Assembly: GCA_005881085.1 (NCBI GenBank)
Contig: VBGU01000253.1
Span: forward strand, 1 to 7,662
Source of the DNA: Chloroflexota bacterium
GTDB taxonomy: Bacteria > Chloroflexota > Limnocylindria > P2-11E
Direction: 5' to 3'
DNA length: 7,662 nt
The notes beneath the pieces were generated by a model. That model was not told the origin of the DNA. It did not search any database and was given only the letters and a program-made list of their open reading frames with translations. Both the position numbers and the translations under genes were made by a program. Position 1 is the first letter of the stretch. Every line of letters starts with the position of its first letter. Shown here piece by piece: positions 4,883 to 7,662 of this stretch.

Positions 4883-7198
4883 ATGCCGCGCCTGCCTCAG
4901 CTCTGCGGAGTCCTTCTCGTTTCAGCCGCAGGGCTGCTGTTCCAGTTTGCCCAGACTCGTCTGTTCAGCGCAACGCTCGGTTACCACCTCAGTTTCCTGG
5001 TCGTGAGCGGCGCGCTGATGGGCGTTGCGATCGGCGCGACCGCCGCCGCGGTCCTTGACCGAGCCCACCGGCCGATCGGCACGACCAAACTCGCGATCGC
5101 GGCGTCCTTCAGCGTGCTTGCCGCGCTCGTGGTGGAAACACAAATCGACCCACTGGTCGTAGGAACGTTCGCCACGACCGCCATCGCCTACCTCCTCGGA
5201 GTTCCTCCGGTACTGCTCGCGAGCTGGATCATCGTCAGATCGCTGCGGCAGGCCCCAGCCGCAAGCGGGACGATCTACGCATTCGACCTCGCGGGGGCCG
5301 CCATCGGCGGATTGGTCGGATACCTCTCGATCGGAAGCCTCGGAGACCAGGCCCTGTACGGACTCGCGAGCGCACTCTGTCTTGTCGCTGCGATCGCGTT
5401 CGCCCCGCCCCCGACATTCCGCCTGGGGTTGCGCCGAGTCGCGACCATCGCGGCCGCGATAAGTCTTGTCATGATCCTCACCCTCTGGGGTGAGCTGCTG
5501 GCGCCGCCGCGGCCGGGGCCGCTCAAGTCGAACGATCTCGCGGACGGCATGACCCGCGACATCGCACGCTGGGATCCGCTCGCGCGCGTCGACGTGATGC
5601 GCCGCGGCTCGGACGGCAGTCCGGAGCACTACGCGTTCCTCATCGATGGCAGCTATCCGGCGGACGCCCGCCCAGCGTCGCTCGCGATGGAGCTGGATCT
5701 GGGCGCACTCACACCGATCATCGAGACGAGCTCGCCCAGTGACCTCGCCGTGCTCGACGCCAGCATCCTCGGCGCGCCCTACGAGATCACGCCCCGCCCA
5801 AACGTCCTGGTGATCGGCCCCGGTGGGGGCATCGACGTGATGACAGCGCTGCGACATGGCGCGCAGTCGGTCACGGCCGTCGAGGTCAACCGCGCTGTCG
5901 TTGACCTGATGCGCGGGCGCTATGCCGAATACAGCGGCGAGGTGTACTTCGATCCGCGCGTGCACCTGGTCGAGGACGAAGCGCGCAGCTTCGTGCGTCG
6001 CTCTGCCGATCACTACGACCTTGTCGTCATGACGGTCGTCGATAGCTTCGCGGCGCTTTCGAGCGGAGCCTACGCGCTCACCGAGAGCTACCTCTACACG
6101 GAACAGGCGATGGCTGATTACCTCGATCATCTCGCCTCAGGGGGCACGCTGGCCGTCGGCCGCTGGTATCGCGATCCGCCGACTGAGATCGTCCGCACGT
6201 TCAGGATCGCGGTCGCCGGGCTGACCGCCCTGGGAAAGAGCGACCCGCAGAGTCACATCGCGGTCTTGCGCTACCGGAACTTCGGCCTTCTTCTCATCGG
6301 CGACCGCGCGTACGGCGCCGCCGACGTCGAGCGCTTGCGGGATTTCGCGGCGCGGCACGGCTTCGAGCTCGCGTACGACCCGCTCCATCCCGGCGGACCT
6401 TTCACGTCCTCGGCCGAGGAGTCGCCCGCGACGGACGATCGTCCGTTCTTCTTCGATACCGTTCCTCTGAGCGCCGTGCTCAGCGGTCGCGCCGATCTCC
6501 CGTACGGCTACGGCATCCTCTTTTCCGCGCTCCTTCTCGCTCTCGCCCTCGGGATCGGCTTTGCCGTCCTGCCGCTCTACGCCGAAGCTCGCCAAGCCGG
6601 CCGTCGCCGGGTACCGCCCGGCACGCTCACGTCGATCGCGATCGGGCTGGGCTTCATCGCGACGGAGCTCGTCCTCTTGCAGCGGCTCACGATGTATCTC
6701 GGACAGCCGAGTCTTGCGCTCGCCGTGGGCATCGCGGCACTGCTCGGTGGTGCGGCATGCGGCAGCGCCGTCTCCTCACGGGTCCGCGGCGGCGCACGCC
6801 TGCCGGCCATTCTCAGTGCGATCGGCCTGCTGCTGACTCTGGCGCTCCTGCCGATGGTCACCGACGCGACGCTCGCGGCGCCGCTCGCGATCCGCGTCGC
6901 CGTTGCGCTCGGCGCGGCGGGGCTGGTCGGCCTGCCGCTCGGTTCGGTCTTTCCGAACGTTGTATCGGAGGTCGGCGCAAAAGACGTCAGGCTCGTGAAC
7001 TGGGTCTGGGCCGTCAACGGCACCGCGTCAGTTGTGGGTGCGATCCTTGCCGCCGCTCTCGCCCTTGCTGTCGGGTTCACCGGGCTCGGGGTCGCGGCCG
7101 TGATCTGCTACGGGCTTGCTGCGCTCTCGACGGCTGACTTCAGGCGCTTTCAAGTTCGCGACGATGCCCTCGCGGAGGTACCCGCCTCCACGGGCTAA
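4883..7198 (+). CDS. Membrane-embedded spermidine synthase-like protein
   Basis: A 771-residue protein in three parts. Residues 1-205 hold about seven hydrophobic segments, including YAFDLAGAAIGG (131-142), typical of this membrane-fused family. Residues about 206-530 form a soluble Rossmann-fold methyltransferase/aminopropyltransferase domain: nucleotide loop IGPGGGIDV (311-319), acidic strand end AVEVN (332-336, E334), VEDEAR (363-368), a VVDS active-site strand (D387), and DDRPFFFD (518-525). Residues about 540-745 hold six or seven more hydrophobic segments with a conserved-looking WVWAVNG stretch. True spermidine synthases carry D-x-x-D-P after the active-site strand; here D387 is kept but the second Asp position is Ala (DSFAA), so polyamine synthesis is doubtful. 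It is more likely a dcSAM/SAM-binding or transport-coupled relative of unknown reaction. ATG 4883 lacks a Shine-Dalgarno and may be leaderless. It is transcribed apart from the thiamine operon and converges on the ACT gene after a 38-nt gap with no obvious terminator. Confidence 0.85.
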   Translation: MPRLPQLCGVLLVSAAGLLFQFAQTRLFSATLGYHLSFLVVSGALMGVAIGATAAAVLDRAHRPIGTTKLAIAASFSVLAALVVETQIDPLVVGTFATTAIAYLLGVPPVLLASWIIVRSLRQAPAASGTIYAFDLAGAAIGGLVGYLSIGSLGDQALYGLASALCLVAAIAFAPPPTFRLGLRRVATIAAAISLVMILTLWGELLAPPRPGPLKSNDLADGMTRDIARWDPLARVDVMRRGSDGSPEHYAFLIDGSYPADARPASLAMELDLGALTPIIETSSPSDLAVLDASILGAPYEITPRPNVLVIGPGGGIDVMTALRHGAQSVTAVEVNRAVVDLMRGRYAEYSGEVYFDPRVHLVEDEARSFVRRSADHYDLVVMTVVDSFAALSSGAYALTESYLYTEQAMADYLDHLASGGTLAVGRWYRDPPTEIVRTFRIAVAGLTALGKSDPQSHIAVLRYRNFGLLLIGDRAYGAADVERLRDFAARHGFELAYDPLHPGGPFTSSAEESPATDDRPFFFDTVPLSAVLSGRADLPYGYGILFSALLLALALGIGFAVLPLYAEARQAGRRRVPPGTLTSIAIGLGFIATELVLLQRLTMYLGQPSLALAVGIAALLGGAACGSAVSSRVRGGARLPAILSAIGLLLTLALLPMVTDATLAAPLAIRVAVALGAAGLVGLPLGSVFPNVVSEVGAKDVRLVNWVWAVNGTASVVGAILAAALALAVGFTGLGVAAVICYGLAALSTADFRRFQVRDDALAEVPASTG

Positions 7199-7236
7199 GA
7201 GTTCAGAGCGACGGGCGGCAGCGGGAGTGTCGGTCT

Positions 7237-7647
7237 CTACTTACGTCGCGCGGTCGAAGCCACTTCCTGCAAGGACTCGCGCAGCTTCGAGAAGTTGTCG
7301 GCGCTGATGGCGATGCGGTTCTGCGTGATCGAGTACGTCGGCCCCACGTTCAGCTCGTTGTCGGCGAGCCGACGAAGGATTTGCGCGAGGAAGCCGGGCC
7401 GGTCCTCGGCATCGATGATCGCGACGTCACGCTCTTCCTGGACCTTGAACCCGGCTGTCTCGAGTGCCTTGCGCGTGGTCGCCGGGTCCGACGTAACGAC
7501 GCGGAAGGTGCCCTTTCCGTCCTTGCCTGACGGCACGGCGCAGTAGCCCTCGATGTTGATGCCCGCCTTGGCGATCGCGTCGGTCGCCTTCGCGAGCGTG
7601 CCCGGCCGGTCGTCCAGCGTCAATACGAATTCCTTGGTTTGCTCCAT
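7237..7647 (-). CDS. Tandem ACT-domain protein
   Basis: A 136-residue cytosolic protein made almost only of two ACT domains, small-molecule (often amino acid) sensing modules. ACT 1 covers about residues 5-70, with DDRPGTLAK at 12-20 and the following helix and NIEGY strand. ACT 2 covers about 74-130, with EDRPGFLAQ at 81-89 and ELNVGPTYS at 98-106. The PG-x-LA turns are the usual ligand-binding loop between strand 1 and helix 1. No catalytic domain or DNA-binding domain is attached, so it may be a stand-alone regulator; ligand and partner are unknown. The start at 7647 is set by a strong Shine-Dalgarno at 7653-7659. The ARRK C-terminus ends with TAG. It is convergent with the SpeE-like gene and has no visible link to the thiamine operon. 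Its promoter would lie beyond the window. Confidence 0.9.
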   Translation of the reverse strand: MEQTKEFVLTLDDRPGTLAKATDAIAKAGINIEGYCAVPSGKDGKGTFRVVTSDPATTRKALETAGFKVQEERDVAIIDAEDRPGFLAQILRRLADNELNVGPTYSITQNRIAISADNFSKLRESLQEVASTARRK

Positions 7648-7652
7648 GAATT

Positions 7653-7659
7653 CCTCCTT
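7653..7659 (-). promoter_or_regulatory. Strong Shine-Dalgarno of the ACT-domain gene
   Basis: On the minus strand this reads AAGGAGG, an excellent match to the 16S anti-Shine-Dalgarno, 5 nt before the ATG at 7647. It fixes the start and shows that the host uses classical ribosome binding, in contrast to the gene at 4883. Confidence 0.88.
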
Positions 7660-7662
7660 GAA

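Noticed and set aside
4922..6130. A 402-codon minus-strand open frame opposite the SpeE-like gene
   Set aside because: Arg/Asp/Glu-rich translation without recognisable motifs; a shadow of the membrane protein gene.
7199..7236. Possible bidirectional terminator between the convergent genes
   Set aside because: Only an imperfect short inverted match (AGAGCGAC with GTCGGTCT) and no T-tract could be found.

Overview
The window is GC-rich and densely coded. Genes overlap by ATGA, G/C dominates third codon positions, and many long open frames on the opposite strand are only shadows of real genes. The gene set (YkoFEDC-type transporter, membrane-embedded spermidine-synthase-like protein, tandem ACT protein) suits a high-GC bacterium such as an uncultured Chloroflexota or an actinobacterium. 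This is a low-confidence inference from protein flavour and composition; no rRNA or phylogenetic marker is present.

Region 1 (start to about 4771, plus strand) is one tight operon for thiamine acquisition and activation: thiN (thiamine pyrophosphokinase, N-terminus outside the window), ykoF (soluble thiamine/HMP-binding protein), ykoE (substrate-binding S component, here with an extra N-terminal membrane domain), ykoD (both energy-coupling ATPases fused in one chain) and ykoC (EcfT transmembrane coupling subunit). Three of the four junctions are ATGA overlaps and the fourth is a 2-nt gap, so translation is probably coupled. YkoE, YkoD and YkoC form an ECF-type importer. YkoF probably binds the ligand in the cytosol. 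ThiN converts imported thiamine to the cofactor thiamine pyrophosphate, which would also trap it in the cell. A TPP riboswitch would be expected upstream of thiN, but that region is not in the window.

Region 2 (4772-4882) is a 111-nt intergenic gap. It starts, one base after the ykoC stop, with a perfect 24-bp palindrome (probable terminator hairpin without a U-tract, or an operator). It ends with a TAGCGT hexamer placed 7 nt before the next ATG, which suggests leaderless transcription of the next gene.

Region 3 (4883-7198, plus strand) encodes a 771-residue membrane protein with a spermidine-synthase-like Rossmann domain between two multi-pass membrane halves. One key active-site aspartate of true aminopropyltransferases appears to be missing. 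Region 4 (7237-7647, minus strand) is a convergent gene for a 136-residue protein made of two ACT domains, with a near-perfect Shine-Dalgarno. No tRNA, rRNA, CRISPR array, insertion sequence or phage-like gene was seen. The most notable points are the enlarged YkoE, the altered SpeE-like enzyme, the contrast between leaderless and Shine-Dalgarno starts, the palindrome, and an apparent excess of the octamer GCGATCGC.
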